A stretch of 64,000 nucleotides of DNA from Acidobacteriota bacterium (GCA_003577145.1 QEUP01000007.1:1-64000), one strand, 5' to 3'; shown: positions 37,101 to 45,248, counted from the stretch's first letter. Made by a program: numbers and translations. The notes: generated by a model from the sequence alone, not told the origin.

Positions 37101-37613
37101 CCGCGCGACCAGCTCCACTACAACACCTTGCGAACGCTGGCGGCTCTCGATCCTGCGGTCGAGGAGGTGACGGGCTATACCCGGTACCGCATCGAGCTCG
37201 ACGGTGTGGGTACACCGCGCGCGCTGGTCGTCGATCGGGGCGGCATCTCTACGAGCTTCGCATCGCGCGTCGACCGCGACCCCCGTCTGCGTGGCACGAA
37301 GGCACTGGTGGCGCGCGAGCAGGAACCGGTCTTCGCCAAGGGCCGTGCCGATGGGCGGACGGTGGTGATTGTTCCAGAGGTGAAGGACAGCCAGACGACG
37401 GGTCTGACGCTGCTGCACGTGCAGGTACCCGAGCACCTCGAGCCGTCGATAGCCCGGGGAGTGCTCCAAGGGTACCGTCACCGCTACCAGGCTCTGCGTG
37501 ACGCCGTCACCGAGACCGAGGACACCTTCCGGGAGGATCTGTTGGCCTCCCGGTCCGTGACGGACCTGTTGACGGTGCCGGTCCTCCAGCTTGCCAACCA
37601 CTGGCGCACATGA
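34173..37613 (+). CDS. glmS: Oversized GlmS-like glutamine amidotransferase/SIS protein
   Basis: 1146 residues against about 610 for GlmS, which makes glucosamine-6-phosphate from fructose-6-phosphate and glutamine. The N-terminal nucleophile (MCGIIAI) is followed by a helical insertion of about 130 residues before RGRDSAG near 168; HTRWASVG near 259, NGDVDNY near 294 and a SIS domain (KEIHDAPASF, SQSGTTTDTNRT near 578, SVASTKAF) follow in the usual order. Lys, Glu and His of the isomerase site appear kept in IKLSELCYKSIACDVTEDKKH near 722. The C-terminal active-site lysine motif is not found, and about 300 further residues follow. It holds the genomic place of glmS, so I keep the symbol with reserve. 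Confidence 0.85.
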   Translation: MCGIIAILRKPSGRLPPTADELLAPLESALKNLDHRDGIELAERLGRAVESVRGVDLMLRGLPGLRSLVDDRSIHPRLQQLTEQIRRCVTEIEERLDRSEIVLTGSELESVNASLVGLKDGTWAIARDRLHAVESVIDLAGSDATTVALGALLSVQQALSALDRLEVRGRDSAGLEVVVTGHGLDLEEPAIAGLLADRMDEQFRSGSVRVAGGNLCFVYKAAAEIGELGDNTAHIRRAVADDELLHLCLRSERADALVLGHTRWASVGVISEPNAHPLTSEEVGVSGPLVTGALNGDVDNYADLRMEEGLRIAPEITTDAKVIPTLVSHRMKDGEDFAQAFRDTVRNLEGSVAIAANSVADGHRLMLAQRGSGQALYIGLAEDAFVVASEPYGLVEETSLYLRMDGETPSDPGSAAASRGQVIELDARGAGSLDGVERWSYDGADLPVDAGELQTAEITTRDIDRGAFPHFLLKEIHDAPASFRKTLRGKLIEEDGRLGVQLGRDCLSRELEERLRDGGIAQIHVVGQGTAAVAGLSLAAALSDLLVDTTVRIDALPATELSGFGLSADMTETLVIAISQSGTTTDTNRTVDLARARGAAVIAIVNRRNSDLTDKADGVLYTSDGRDVEMSVASTKAFYAQVAAGFLLAYGIAGLVPGSKPQASQAQQDLLRDLQQLPAKMSETLERRSDVAVAAQHFAPTRRYWAVVGNGANTVAAREIRIKLSELCYKSIACDVTEDKKHIDLSAEPLILVCAAGLSGSNAGDVGKEVDIYRAHKAAPIVIASDGESSFGSALHVIRVPQTHCRLAFVLTAMAGHLFGYEAALAIDAQARPLREARAAIEALATDGLSEIHGEELLRRLEPKLVPIATGFFDSLRAGEYDGHLEAGTAVRVASLFRYALGISELGSYQVEFGKVGTPGVVLEDLTSALNLAIEELTRPVDAIKHQAKTVTVGISRSDEALMQIPLIAATLAAGAPRDQLHYNTLRTLAALDPAVEEVTGYTRYRIELDGVGTPRALVVDRGGISTSFASRVDRDPRLRGTKALVAREQEPVFAKGRADGRTVVIVPEVKDSQTTGLTLLHVQVPEHLEPSIARGVLQGYRHRYQALRDAVTETEDTFREDLLASRSVTDLLTVPVLQLANHWRT

Positions 37614-38359
37614 GCGCAGCCGCCGTTGTCGGAGTTGGTGTCGATCTCGTGAGCGTCGACCGGATGCGCACCGCTCTCTACCGCACGCCGCGGCTCAGGT
37701 ACAGGCTCTTCAGCCCCGCCGAGCGCGATTATTGCGATCAGCGCAATGACCCCGTCGAACGGTACGCGGTCAGGTTCGCGGCCAAGGAGGCGGTGATGAA
37801 GGCGATGGGGCTGGGGCTCTGGCGGTTCCCACTCCGCGAGATAGAGGTGGTCCGAGCCGAGTCAGGGGAACCGTCGGTGACGCTGCACGCCAAGGCCCTG
37901 GCGTGCGCCCGAGAGCGCGGTATCGGCGGCTGGAGACTGACGCTTGCGCATTCGGACTCGTCGGCTCAGGCGATAGCGGTGGCTCTCGGGCGGTCGGGAG
38001 CGAGCCTGAGACCAGAGCTGTGCGCCGAGGATCGGGGGCGCACCGTCCGCTTCTACGAAGACGTGCTCGGGTTCGTGCGGATCGCTGATGCTGATGGGCG
38101 TGCGAGGCTCCGCCTGGACACGGTGGAGTTGGGTGTCCGGGCCGCCGACAGCTCGGAGGGTCGTGCAGGGCCCCGCCGTGGTGAGCTGGGCGGCAATCTC
38201 GAGTTGGTGATAGAGGTCGACGACGTGGTCCTGGCACACGAGCGGGCGGCACGCCATCTTCGGTCTGTCGAGCAGATCGAGGTCAGGGCCGACGGCCTTG
38301 AGGCTTTCGACCTGATCGACCCCGACGGGGTCCGTGTGAGGGTCATGAGTAGACGCTGA
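37610..38359 (+). CDS. acpS: Holo-ACP synthase fused to a VOC/glyoxalase-like domain
   Basis: 249 residues, twice the usual length. Residues 1-125 are AcpS, which moves 4'-phosphopantetheine from CoA to acyl carrier protein: GVGVDLVSVDRMR and RFAAKEAVMKAMGLG carry the metal-binding Asp and Glu and the lysine. Residues 130-249 match a vicinal-oxygen-chelate fold: EDRGRTVRFYEDVLGFVRIA, LELVIEVDDVVLAHERA, FDLIDPDGVRVRVMSRR. The typical first VOC metal histidine is not obvious, so this half may only bind ligand. The ATG overlaps the glmS-like stop. No frameshift is needed to join the halves. Confidence 0.9.
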   Translation: MSAAAVVGVGVDLVSVDRMRTALYRTPRLRYRLFSPAERDYCDQRNDPVERYAVRFAAKEAVMKAMGLGLWRFPLREIEVVRAESGEPSVTLHAKALACARERGIGGWRLTLAHSDSSAQAIAVALGRSGASLRPELCAEDRGRTVRFYEDVLGFVRIADADGRARLRLDTVELGVRAADSSEGRAGPRRGELGGNLELVIEVDDVVLAHERAARHLRSVEQIEVRADGLEAFDLIDPDGVRVRVMSRR

Positions 38360-38394
38360 CGACGCGGGTGGGCCAGTGGTGGCAAGATCACGTC

Positions 38395-39756
38395 GTGATT
38401 CCCATCGTCACTCCGGAAGAGATGAACGAGATCGATCGAGCCGCGTCGGAGCCGGTCGACGTTCTCATCGGCAGGGCCGGCGCGGCTGTCGCGCGATGCG
38501 CCCTCGACCTCCTCGGAGGTTCCTACGGGCGGCGGGTGGTGATAGTCGAGGGGAAGGGCAACAACGGCAACGATGGGCGAGACGCCGCCGAGCGGCTGCG
38601 CCGGAGCGGCGTTCGCGTGATCGAGGTGGACGCTACCGAAGCGCCGTCACCGTTGCCGACGTGCGATCTCGTCATCGACGCCGCCTTCGGAACCGGGTTC
38701 AGAGGCGAGTACGAGGCACCGGATGCGGGGGAGGCCGCGGTTCTGGCGGTCGACATCCCTTCGGGTGTCGACGGTCTGACCGGCGTCGCCTCGGGGCGAC
38801 CGCTGACCGCCGACCTCACCGTCACGTTTGCCGCCCTGAAACCCGGACTGCTGTTCGCCGACGGCGCCTCTGCGTCGGGCCAGGTCGAGGTCGCAGACAT
38901 CGGCCTCGACACCTCCACGGCGCGTGCCCGGCTGGTCGAGCCGGCCGACGTCGCGTCCTGGTTACCGCCGCGCTCCCGCGACACCAACAAGTGGAAGGCG
39001 GCGGTCTGGGCCGTCGCCGGCTCTCCGGGCATGACCGGCGCCGGGCATCTATGCGCTCACTCCGCCTACCGGGCCGGGGCGGGCTATGTGCGACTGAGCT
39101 CGCCGGGGTTGGACCACGACCCAGGTGCGCCCACCGAAGCCGTCGGCGTCCCTCTTCCGGAGGAGGACTGGGCCGGCAACGTGCTGGAAGAACTCGACCG
39201 CTTCGACGCCCTGGTGATGGGCCCGGGCCTGGGGCGGAGCGTAAAGACCGGGGAGTCGATCGCCCGGGTCTTGAAGCGCAGCGGCATACCCGTGGTGCTG
39301 GACGGCGATGCCTTGTTCCTGCTCGGGACAGATGCAGCCGCGGTCCTGGCCGGCCGTGGAGGACCGACGGTTCTCACCCCCCACGACGGTGAGTACGCAC
39401 GACTGACCGGGTCACCACCGGGCGCAGACCGCCTGGGCGCCGTGCGTGACCTTGCCAGCCGGACCGGCTCCATCGTTCTCCTGAAGGGCGCGACGACCGT
39501 CGTCGCGGATCCGGACGGGCTCGTCCTCGTCTGTACGGCAGGATCGAATCGCCTGGCGACCGCCGGTACCGGTGACGTGCTGTCCGGAGTCATAGCGGCC
39601 TTCCTTGCCCGCGGTGTCGACGCCCATCAGGCCGCAGCCGCGGCCGCGGTCGTCCACGGAGTGGCAGCGTGGAGAGGACGCAGGGTCGGCCTGGTCGCCT
39701 CCGACCTGCCCGAACTCGTCTCCGACGTGCTCGGCTCTCTCGGTCGGCCCGGGTGA
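38395..39756 (+). CDS. nnr: Bifunctional NAD(P)H-hydrate epimerase/dehydratase
   Basis: 453 residues; repairs hydrated NAD(P)H. The N-terminal YjeF epimerase domain has VTPEEMNEIDRAA, GKGNNGNDGRDAAERL and VDIPSGVDGLTG. The C-terminal ADP-dependent dehydratase has WAVAGSPGMTGAGHLCAHS, VLTPHDGEYARL and LATAGTGDVLSGVIAAFLAR. GTG 38395 gives the family start MIPIVTPEEM. The gene regularly lies between acpS and alr in actinobacteria. It overlaps the cyclase gene by TGATG. Confidence 0.96.
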   Translation: MIPIVTPEEMNEIDRAASEPVDVLIGRAGAAVARCALDLLGGSYGRRVVIVEGKGNNGNDGRDAAERLRRSGVRVIEVDATEAPSPLPTCDLVIDAAFGTGFRGEYEAPDAGEAAVLAVDIPSGVDGLTGVASGRPLTADLTVTFAALKPGLLFADGASASGQVEVADIGLDTSTARARLVEPADVASWLPPRSRDTNKWKAAVWAVAGSPGMTGAGHLCAHSAYRAGAGYVRLSSPGLDHDPGAPTEAVGVPLPEEDWAGNVLEELDRFDALVMGPGLGRSVKTGESIARVLKRSGIPVVLDGDALFLLGTDAAAVLAGRGGPTVLTPHDGEYARLTGSPPGADRLGAVRDLASRTGSIVLLKGATTVVADPDGLVLVCTAGSNRLATAGTGDVLSGVIAAFLARGVDAHQAAAAAAVVHGVAAWRGRRVGLVASDLPELVSDVLGSLGRPG

Positions 39757-40865
39757 TGCCTGACCCCGAGCAGTTCGAAGCCGCCGGCCTCTACGACCCC
39801 ACGGCGGCCGACGCCGACGACCGACTGGCCCTGCTCCGCTACCTGTCCGAGGCGGGAGCGACCATCGAGGAGATGATCCAGGCCGCAGACGCCGACCGGC
39901 TGGCGCCGCTCGCAGGGGACCGCATCCTGCGTCCCGATTCGCGGCGCCTGACGGTCGATGAGATGGCCGAGGAGACGGGCCTGGAGGCCGATACGATTCT
40001 GCGGCTGTGGCAGGCCGCCGGCTTCGCTCCGCCGCCCGAGGGCCCGTTCTTCTACCGCGAGGACGTTGCGACCTTCATGGCATTTCATGCCGGACGTGAC
40101 CTCCTGTCGGCCGGCGCCACGCAGCACCTGACCCGTGTCGTGGGTGCCGCCATGGGCCGGATCGCCGAGGCTGCTGTGTCCTCGTTCCTGTTGAACGTCG
40201 AGGCTGACCTCGTGAACCGGGGTGCTCCCGATCTGGACTACGCGCGTGCCAACGTGGAGGCCATGGTGGCGCTGCGGGGATTGACGTCGATCTTCGAACC
40301 CCTCTTTCACCACCATCTCGAGGCCGCCATACGAAGATCGATGATGGCGCGATCCGACCCCAGGCGACTTGACATAGTCACCCTCGCGGTCGGCTTCGTC
40401 GACCTCGTGGCCTTCACCTCGCTCTCTCAGGAGATGACCGCTGAAGACCTGGGGAGGCTGGTGACCGACTTCGAGGAACTCACCAACCGGATCGTCGGAG
40501 AGCTCGGCGGTCGGGTCGTCAAGACCATCGGCGATGAGGTCATGTTCGCCGCGGCCGATCCCGACGCGGCCTGTGAGGTGGCGTTGCGCCTTGTCGAGGA
40601 GACCGGGAGTCATCCCGGCCTGTTCGGAGCAAGAGGCGGGTTGGCTCTCGGTGATGCCGTCTGGAGGGATGGCGACTACTTCGGCTCATCCGTCAATCTC
40701 GGCGCGCGACTCGTCGCGCTCGCAGATCCCGGGACCGTGCTGGTGAACGACCGCCTGAGCCGGTCCACCGCGGGCGGCGCCTTCTCCTTCAGTCCGGCAG
40801 GGCAGCGGTGGCTGAAAGGCTTCGGCGAAGCGGTGGACATCTTCGAGCTGACCCGGCGCGGGTAG
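39756..40865 (+). CDS. Class III adenylate/guanylate cyclase with N-terminal regulatory region
   Basis: 369 residues, no membrane segment. Residues 1-190 are helical and begin like the autoinhibitory N-domain of mycobacterial soluble cyclases (LRYLSEAGATIEEMIQAAD; LTVDEMAEETGLEADTILRL). The cyclase domain has GFVDLVAFTSLSQEM (first metal Asp), GGRVVKTIGDEVMFAA (second metal Asp) and DGDYFGSSVNLGARLVALAD (transition-state Asn/Arg). Catalysis looks possible. The product nucleotide cannot be told. It lies within the nnr-alr run with direct overlap, so it is co-expressed with envelope genes. Confidence 0.9.
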   Translation: MPDPEQFEAAGLYDPTAADADDRLALLRYLSEAGATIEEMIQAADADRLAPLAGDRILRPDSRRLTVDEMAEETGLEADTILRLWQAAGFAPPPEGPFFYREDVATFMAFHAGRDLLSAGATQHLTRVVGAAMGRIAEAAVSSFLLNVEADLVNRGAPDLDYARANVEAMVALRGLTSIFEPLFHHHLEAAIRRSMMARSDPRRLDIVTLAVGFVDLVAFTSLSQEMTAEDLGRLVTDFEELTNRIVGELGGRVVKTIGDEVMFAAADPDAACEVALRLVEETGSHPGLFGARGGLALGDAVWRDGDYFGSSVNLGARLVALADPGTVLVNDRLSRSTAGGAFSFSPAGQRWLKGFGEAVDIFELTRRG

Positions 40866-40868
40866 CCT
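40863..40868 (+). promoter_or_regulatory. -10 element of a leaderless alr promoter
   Basis: TAGCCT, including the cyclase stop codon, lies 7 bases before GTG 40876. It gives alr a possible leaderless start of its own. Confidence 0.35.
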
Positions 40869-40875
40869 CATACGG

Positions 40876-41988
40876 GTGGGCCGCCACGCCTGGGTCGATA
40901 TCGACCTGTCTGCTGTAGGCAACAACGTGAGGGCGCTCTCGGCGCATGTCGCTCCTGCGCGTCTGTGCGCCGTGGTAAAGGCGGATGGCTACGGCCACGG
41001 TGCGGTGGAGGTCAGCCGGGCCGTTCTGGACGCGGGCGCAGAGTGGCTGGCTGTGGCCCTTCCCGAGGAGGGACGCGCCCTGCGCGAGGCAGGTATCGAA
41101 GCACCGATACTCCTGCTGTCCGAACCCGACCCCGATTCCTTCGCCGAGGTGATGGAGGCCGACCTGCGTCCCACCCTCTACACGGCCTCGGGCATCGAGG
41201 CGTGTGCCAGGGCCGTCGAGGCATTCGGGCGGTCTCCGTGCCCTGCTCATCTCAAGGTGAACACCGGGATGAACCGGGTCGGGGCCGACCCGTCCGACGC
41301 GTTGGAGATGGCGGTGGCCGTCCGCGCCCAGCCTTCTCTGTCGCTGGAGGGGGTCTGGACCCACTGTGCGGTGGCCGACGAACCCGGCAATCCGTTCACA
41401 GCTCTACAGCTCGAGCGCTTGGAGAAGGTGCTCGCCGAGTTGGGCACCGCGGGTGTCGAGATCCCCCTCGTGCATGCCGCCAACTCTGCGGCCGCAATCG
41501 CTCACCCCGAGAGCCGTTACGACATGGTCCGCTGTGGGATATCGGTGTATGGAATTGCACCGAGCCCGGCGCTCGACGGAATCCTGCCTCTACAGCCCGC
41601 CATGAGCGTCCGTGCCGAGGTGGGCTTCGTCAAGCGTGTACGGGTGGGCGAAGCGGTCTCCTACGGGCTGTCGCACCGGTTCGAACGGGACACGAGCGTT
41701 GCCACCGTCCCGTTGGGCTACGCCGACGGCGTTCCGCGGCGCCTCTACGAGTGCGGCGGCGAGGTGCTCGTCGGCGGCGGGCGCCGATCAGTGGTGGGGG
41801 CCGTGACCATGGACCAGTTCATGGTCGACGTCGGCGGCGACCCGGTCAGGGCGGGTGACGAGGTCGTGCTCATGGGCAGCCAGGGGAACGAGGCGATCAC
41901 CGCGCAGGACTGGGCCTCGTGGCTGGGGACCATCGCCTACGAGGTCGTGTGCGGCTTCGGCCCGCGTCTGCCTCGCCGGTACCGATGA
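40876..41988 (+). CDS. alr: Alanine racemase
   Basis: 370 residues, PLP-dependent; supplies D-alanine for peptidoglycan. The PLP lysine lies in LCAVVKADGYGHGAVEVS, the second catalytic base tyrosine in VPLGYADGVPRRLY, and the substrate loop in VGAVTMDQFMVDVG. GTG 40876 gives MGRHAWVDIDLSAVGNNV, the family start. It belongs with the tsaE-tsaD run, a typical actinobacterial arrangement. Confidence 0.97.
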   Translation: MGRHAWVDIDLSAVGNNVRALSAHVAPARLCAVVKADGYGHGAVEVSRAVLDAGAEWLAVALPEEGRALREAGIEAPILLLSEPDPDSFAEVMEADLRPTLYTASGIEACARAVEAFGRSPCPAHLKVNTGMNRVGADPSDALEMAVAVRAQPSLSLEGVWTHCAVADEPGNPFTALQLERLEKVLAELGTAGVEIPLVHAANSAAAIAHPESRYDMVRCGISVYGIAPSPALDGILPLQPAMSVRAEVGFVKRVRVGEAVSYGLSHRFERDTSVATVPLGYADGVPRRLYECGGEVLVGGGRRSVVGAVTMDQFMVDVGGDPVRAGDEVVLMGSQGNEAITAQDWASWLGTIAYEVVCGFGPRLPRRYR

Positions 41989-42019
41989 GCAGGCTGATGC
42001 CAAAGGGTTGCTCGCCTTC

Positions 42020-42886
42020 ATGATCTCCGACGTTCCCGGCGTGCTCGTCGGTCATTGGACCAACCCAGTGGCCAAGCGTGGCTGCACCGTCGTGCTGTTC
42101 CCGGAGGGCACCGTGGCGTCGGGTGAGATCAGGGGGGGAGCCCCCGCTACACGCGAGTTCGGCTTGCTCGCTCCTACGGCGTTGGTGCAAGGCGTCGATG
42201 CGGTGGTCCTCTCCGGTGGATCAGCCTTCGGATTGGCGGCGGCCGATGGCGTGATGCGCTGGTGCGAGGAGAACGGCGTCGGGTTCCCGACGGCGACGGG
42301 GCCGGTTCCGATAGTCGTGGCCATGTGCGTGTTCGATCTGCCGGTGGGGGATCCCGAGATACGGCCCACGGCCGAGCACGGTTACCAGGCGAGCGCCGCG
42401 GCATCGGTGGACTTCGAGACCGGTGCGGTGGGAGCGGGCGCCGGGTGCCGGGTCGGTAAGTGGCGGGGTGCTGGCCAGTCCCTGTCGTCGGCGATCGTGT
42501 CGTCCTCTGTCGTGGTCGGCGAGGTCGTCGTGGGTGCGCTCGTGGCCGTCAACGCCTTCGGCGACATCGAGGGATATGAGCCCGACGACCGCATCTGGCC
42601 TGGCCAAGAGGGAGCATCAGGAGCCGGGTTCACCAGCACCACGGTTGGTGTCGTCGCCACCAACGCCGCCCTGACGAAGGTGGAGTGCCGGGTCGTGGCG
42701 GAGGGTGCTCACGACGGCTTGGCCCGCGCGGTGTCGCCCCCGCACACCCGGGTCGACGGCGACGCCTTCGTTGCCGCGGCCACCGGGTCGGTCCGTGCTC
42801 ATGTCGACACTGTCCGGTGGATGGCTGTGCAGGCCGTCGACGAGGCGATCCGCTCGGTTCCAGCGAGCCTCGCCGACTGGAGCTGA
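42020..42886 (+). CDS. P1-family (DmpA-like, S58) peptidase
   Basis: 288 residues. Ntn-type aminopeptidase fold that self-cleaves. VPGVLVGHWTNPVAKRGCTV, VLSGGSAFGLAAADGVMRWC and EVVVGALVAVNAFGD are family motifs; the likely nucleophile lies in GFTSTTVGVVATNAAL. Relatives include beta-peptidyl aminopeptidases, and the natural substrate is usually unknown. ATG 42020 follows alr by 31 bases. Confidence 0.9.
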   Translation: MISDVPGVLVGHWTNPVAKRGCTVVLFPEGTVASGEIRGGAPATREFGLLAPTALVQGVDAVVLSGGSAFGLAAADGVMRWCEENGVGFPTATGPVPIVVAMCVFDLPVGDPEIRPTAEHGYQASAAASVDFETGAVGAGAGCRVGKWRGAGQSLSSAIVSSSVVVGEVVVGALVAVNAFGDIEGYEPDDRIWPGQEGASGAGFTSTTVGVVATNAALTKVECRVVAEGAHDGLARAVSPPHTRVDGDAFVAAATGSVRAHVDTVRWMAVQAVDEAIRSVPASLADWS

Positions 42887-42921
42887 TCGGCACATCGAAA
42901 CGCGCAAATGATCGGGTTTAC

Positions 42922-42927
42922 TACGCT
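42922..42927 (+). promoter_or_regulatory. -10 element of a leaderless UDG promoter
   Basis: TACGCT lies 8 bases before GTG 42936, and TTTACTACGCT gives a plausible extended context. No ribosome site precedes the GTG. Confidence 0.45.
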
Positions 42928-42935
42928 GGGATCCC

Positions 42936-43493
42936 GTGCCCGATGAACTGCTGGCGCTGGCCGCCGAGGCCGGGGAGTGCACACACTGTTCGCTGCACCA
43001 GTCCCGTACGCATGTGGTGTTCGGCATGGGCGCCCCGAACGCCGAGCTGATGTTCATCGGCGAGGGACCGGGCGCCGAGGAGGACAAGCAGGGCCTGCCG
43101 TTCGTGGGCCGCTCCGGAAAGCTGCTCGACAAGCTCATCTTGGAGGAGATCGGCGTGACCCGCGATCGGTGCTACATAGCCAACGTGGTCAAGTGCCGGC
43201 CCCCGAGAAACCGCGACCCCAAGCCCGACGAGATCGCCTCGTGCCGTCCCTACCTGGAGCAGCAGATCGAGCTCATAAGGCCTCACGTCATCGTGACCCT
43301 GGGGAACTTCTCGAGCAAGCTCCTGCTCGACACCGACACCGGGATAACCAAGCTCCGTGGTCGCAGCTACGAGTACGGCGGCGCCGTGCTCATCCCGACG
43401 TTCCACCCGTCGGCCGCCCTCCGGGGTGGGGCCGAGCCGTTGGCCAAGATGCGCTCCGATCTGGTGCGAGCCAAGCTGGCTCTGGCCGCATGA
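42936..43493 (+). CDS. Type 4 uracil-DNA glycosylase, Fe-S
   Basis: 185 residues. It removes uracil from DNA. Four cysteines for a 4Fe-4S cluster: CTHC near 15-18, VKCRPPRNRDPKPDEIASC for the other two. The active-site strand is FIGEGPGAEEDKQGLPFVG and the uracil-contact histidine lies in PTFHPSAALR. GTG 42936. Its stop overlaps tsaE by ATGATG. Confidence 0.95.
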   Translation: MPDELLALAAEAGECTHCSLHQSRTHVVFGMGAPNAELMFIGEGPGAEEDKQGLPFVGRSGKLLDKLILEEIGVTRDRCYIANVVKCRPPRNRDPKPDEIASCRPYLEQQIELIRPHVIVTLGNFSSKLLLDTDTGITKLRGRSYEYGGAVLIPTFHPSAALRGGAEPLAKMRSDLVRAKLALAA

Positions 43494-43990
43494 TGCGTGC
43501 GATGACCAGATCGGTCGACGAGACGCGCGGCCTCGGCGCGGCCATCGCCGAGATCACCCAACCCAACGACGTGCTGTTGCTCACGGGCGATCTCGGTGCG
43601 GGCAAGACGAGCCTGGTCCAAGGCCTGGGATCAGCGCTCGGGGTCGGGGATCGGATCACCAGCCCATCGTTCACACTGGCGCGCGAATACCAGGGCCGCC
43701 TCAAGCTGAACCACCTGGATGTCTACCGGCTGGAGCAGATGGACGAGGTCATCGACCTGGGTCTTCCGGAGCTCATCGACGAGGAGTCGGTCACGGTCAT
43801 CGAGTGGGGCGATGCCATCGTCAGCGCTCTCCCTCCCGATTATCTGGAGATCAGGATCCTCCTGGGTGAGGGTGATGACGATCGGATCTTCGAGATCAAC
43901 CTTGTGGGACCACGCTGGAGTGCCCGCAGCCGAGTTCTGCAAGTCGCCCTCGAAACCTTCGCCGGCGACGACGGTGAAAGCCCATGCTGA
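43490..43990 (+). CDS. tsaE: tRNA t6A modification ATPase TsaE
   Basis: 166 residues. It helps the TsaB-TsaD complex place threonylcarbamoyl on A37. The Walker A is LLTGDLGAGKTSLVQGL; ITSPSFTLAREYQG, LNHLDVYRLEQMDE and VTVIEWGDAI follow in order. Three in-frame ATGs (43490, 43493, 43502) are possible; the first overlaps the UDG stop. It overlaps tsaB. Confidence 0.96.
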   Translation: MMRAMTRSVDETRGLGAAIAEITQPNDVLLLTGDLGAGKTSLVQGLGSALGVGDRITSPSFTLAREYQGRLKLNHLDVYRLEQMDEVIDLGLPELIDEESVTVIEWGDAIVSALPPDYLEIRILLGEGDDDRIFEINLVGPRWSARSRVLQVALETFAGDDGESPC

Positions 43991-44682
43991 TCCTGGGGAT
44001 CGACACCGCGACCCAGCAAGTGGGGTGCGCCATCGGAGGCCACGAAGGCGTCCTGGCGTCGGCCCATTCGGCCAGGGGTCGCCGCCATGCCGAGAACCTG
44101 GCCCCGGCCATCGAGTTCATCCTGAGCCAGGCGCGTGTCGAGATGCGTGAGATCAGTGTGGTCGCCGTCGATCTCGGACCCGGCCTGTTCACCGGACTGC
44201 GGGTAGGCGTCGCCACCGCCAAGGCGATCGCTCACGCGCTGCGAGTGCCGATGATCGGGATCCCCAGTCTCGACCTTCTCGCTTTTCCGGTACGTTTCAC
44301 CGATCGCTTGATCGTCGCGACGGTCGACGCGCGTCGGGGAGAGCTCTTCTACAGCTTCTACCGCCAGGTGCCCGCAGGTGTCCAGCGAGTCGCCGATCAC
44401 ATGGTCGGATCCCCCGACGACTTGGCGTCAGAGCTGCAGGCCTCGGGTCAGGAGGTTCTCCTGGTGGGAGACGGCGCCCACCGGTACCGGGGGATCTTCG
44501 AGGAGCTTGCCAGGGTGGATGTGGTGGAGCAGGGCGCCAGCTTCCCGTCGGCGGCCTCGCTGGTCCAGCTCGCCCATGCGACAGCGATGCGTGAGGAGTT
44601 CGTCCAGCCCGAGCGATTGTCACCCATCTACCTGCGCAAGCCCGACGCCGAGATCAATTGGACGACCAGGAACCACCGATGA
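43984..44682 (+). CDS. tsaB: tRNA t6A biosynthesis protein TsaB
   Basis: 232 residues. Inactive paralogue and partner of TsaD in the t6A synthase. LILGIDTATQQVGCAIGG opens the ASKHA fold; VDLGPGLFTGLRVGVATAKA is the family signature. It overlaps tsaE at the 5' end and rimI (ATGA) at the 3' end. Confidence 0.96.
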   Translation: MLILGIDTATQQVGCAIGGHEGVLASAHSARGRRHAENLAPAIEFILSQARVEMREISVVAVDLGPGLFTGLRVGVATAKAIAHALRVPMIGIPSLDLLAFPVRFTDRLIVATVDARRGELFYSFYRQVPAGVQRVADHMVGSPDDLASELQASGQEVLLVGDGAHRYRGIFEELARVDVVEQGASFPSAASLVQLAHATAMREEFVQPERLSPIYLRKPDAEINWTTRNHR

Positions 44683-45248
44683 GTGCCCATCCGGTTGAGG
44701 GCCTGCCCGATGAGTCGCCTGCGGTGGCCGTAGTGCCGATGCGACGCCGCCATTTGAGGGCCGTTCTGAGGATCGAGGGGAGGACCCGCCGGTCGCGTCC
44801 ATGGTCGCTCAGCTTGTTCATGGGGGAGCTGGCGTTACGCCAGTCCCGCCTCTATGTCGTGGCCAAGATCGGTAACCTGGTCATCGGTTACGGCGGGGTG
44901 ATGCTCAATGGTGACGAGGCTCACGTCACCAACATCGCTGTCGATCCGGTCTCACAGGCCATGCGAGTAGGCACCCGGATGATGGTGGTGCTCCTGCGCG
45001 AGTCGGTCCGGAGGGGCATGCGCTCGATGACCCTGGAGGTCAGTGTGGCCAACGAGCCTGCCCAGGCGATGTACCGGCGTTTCGGGTTCGCGCCCGAGGG
45101 CATCCGACGGAACTACTACGCCGACATCGGTGAGGACGCCCTGATAATGACTGCACGGGCCATAGACGCCGACGAGTACGGCGACAGGCTGGCTCGTATC
45201 GAGCAGTTGCTGCCTTCTCCGACAGTGGTCGAAGGGTTCGCGCGATGA
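44679..45248 (+). CDS. rimI: Ribosomal protein alanine N-acetyltransferase, GNAT family
   Basis: 189 residues. The acetyl-CoA loop VDPVSQAMRVGTRMMVVLLR and the RimI motif YRRFGFAPEGIRRNYYADI then EDALIM are clear. Family role: acetylation of the N-terminal alanine of bS18. The N-terminus is about 25 residues longer than in E. coli RimI and there is a C-terminal extension. Position between tsaB and tsaD is typical. Confidence 0.93.
   Translation: MSAHPVEGLPDESPAVAVVPMRRRHLRAVLRIEGRTRRSRPWSLSLFMGELALRQSRLYVVAKIGNLVIGYGGVMLNGDEAHVTNIAVDPVSQAMRVGTRMMVVLLRESVRRGMRSMTLEVSVANEPAQAMYRRFGFAPEGIRRNYYADIGEDALIMTARAIDADEYGDRLARIEQLLPSPTVVEGFAR

Noticed and set aside
36147-37601. 484-codon minus-strand open frame opposite the glmS-like C-terminal extension
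   Set aside because: Considered because the plus-strand extension is unusual. The plus strand continues without a break from certain GlmS motifs and overlaps acpS by ATGA, so it is the coding strand.
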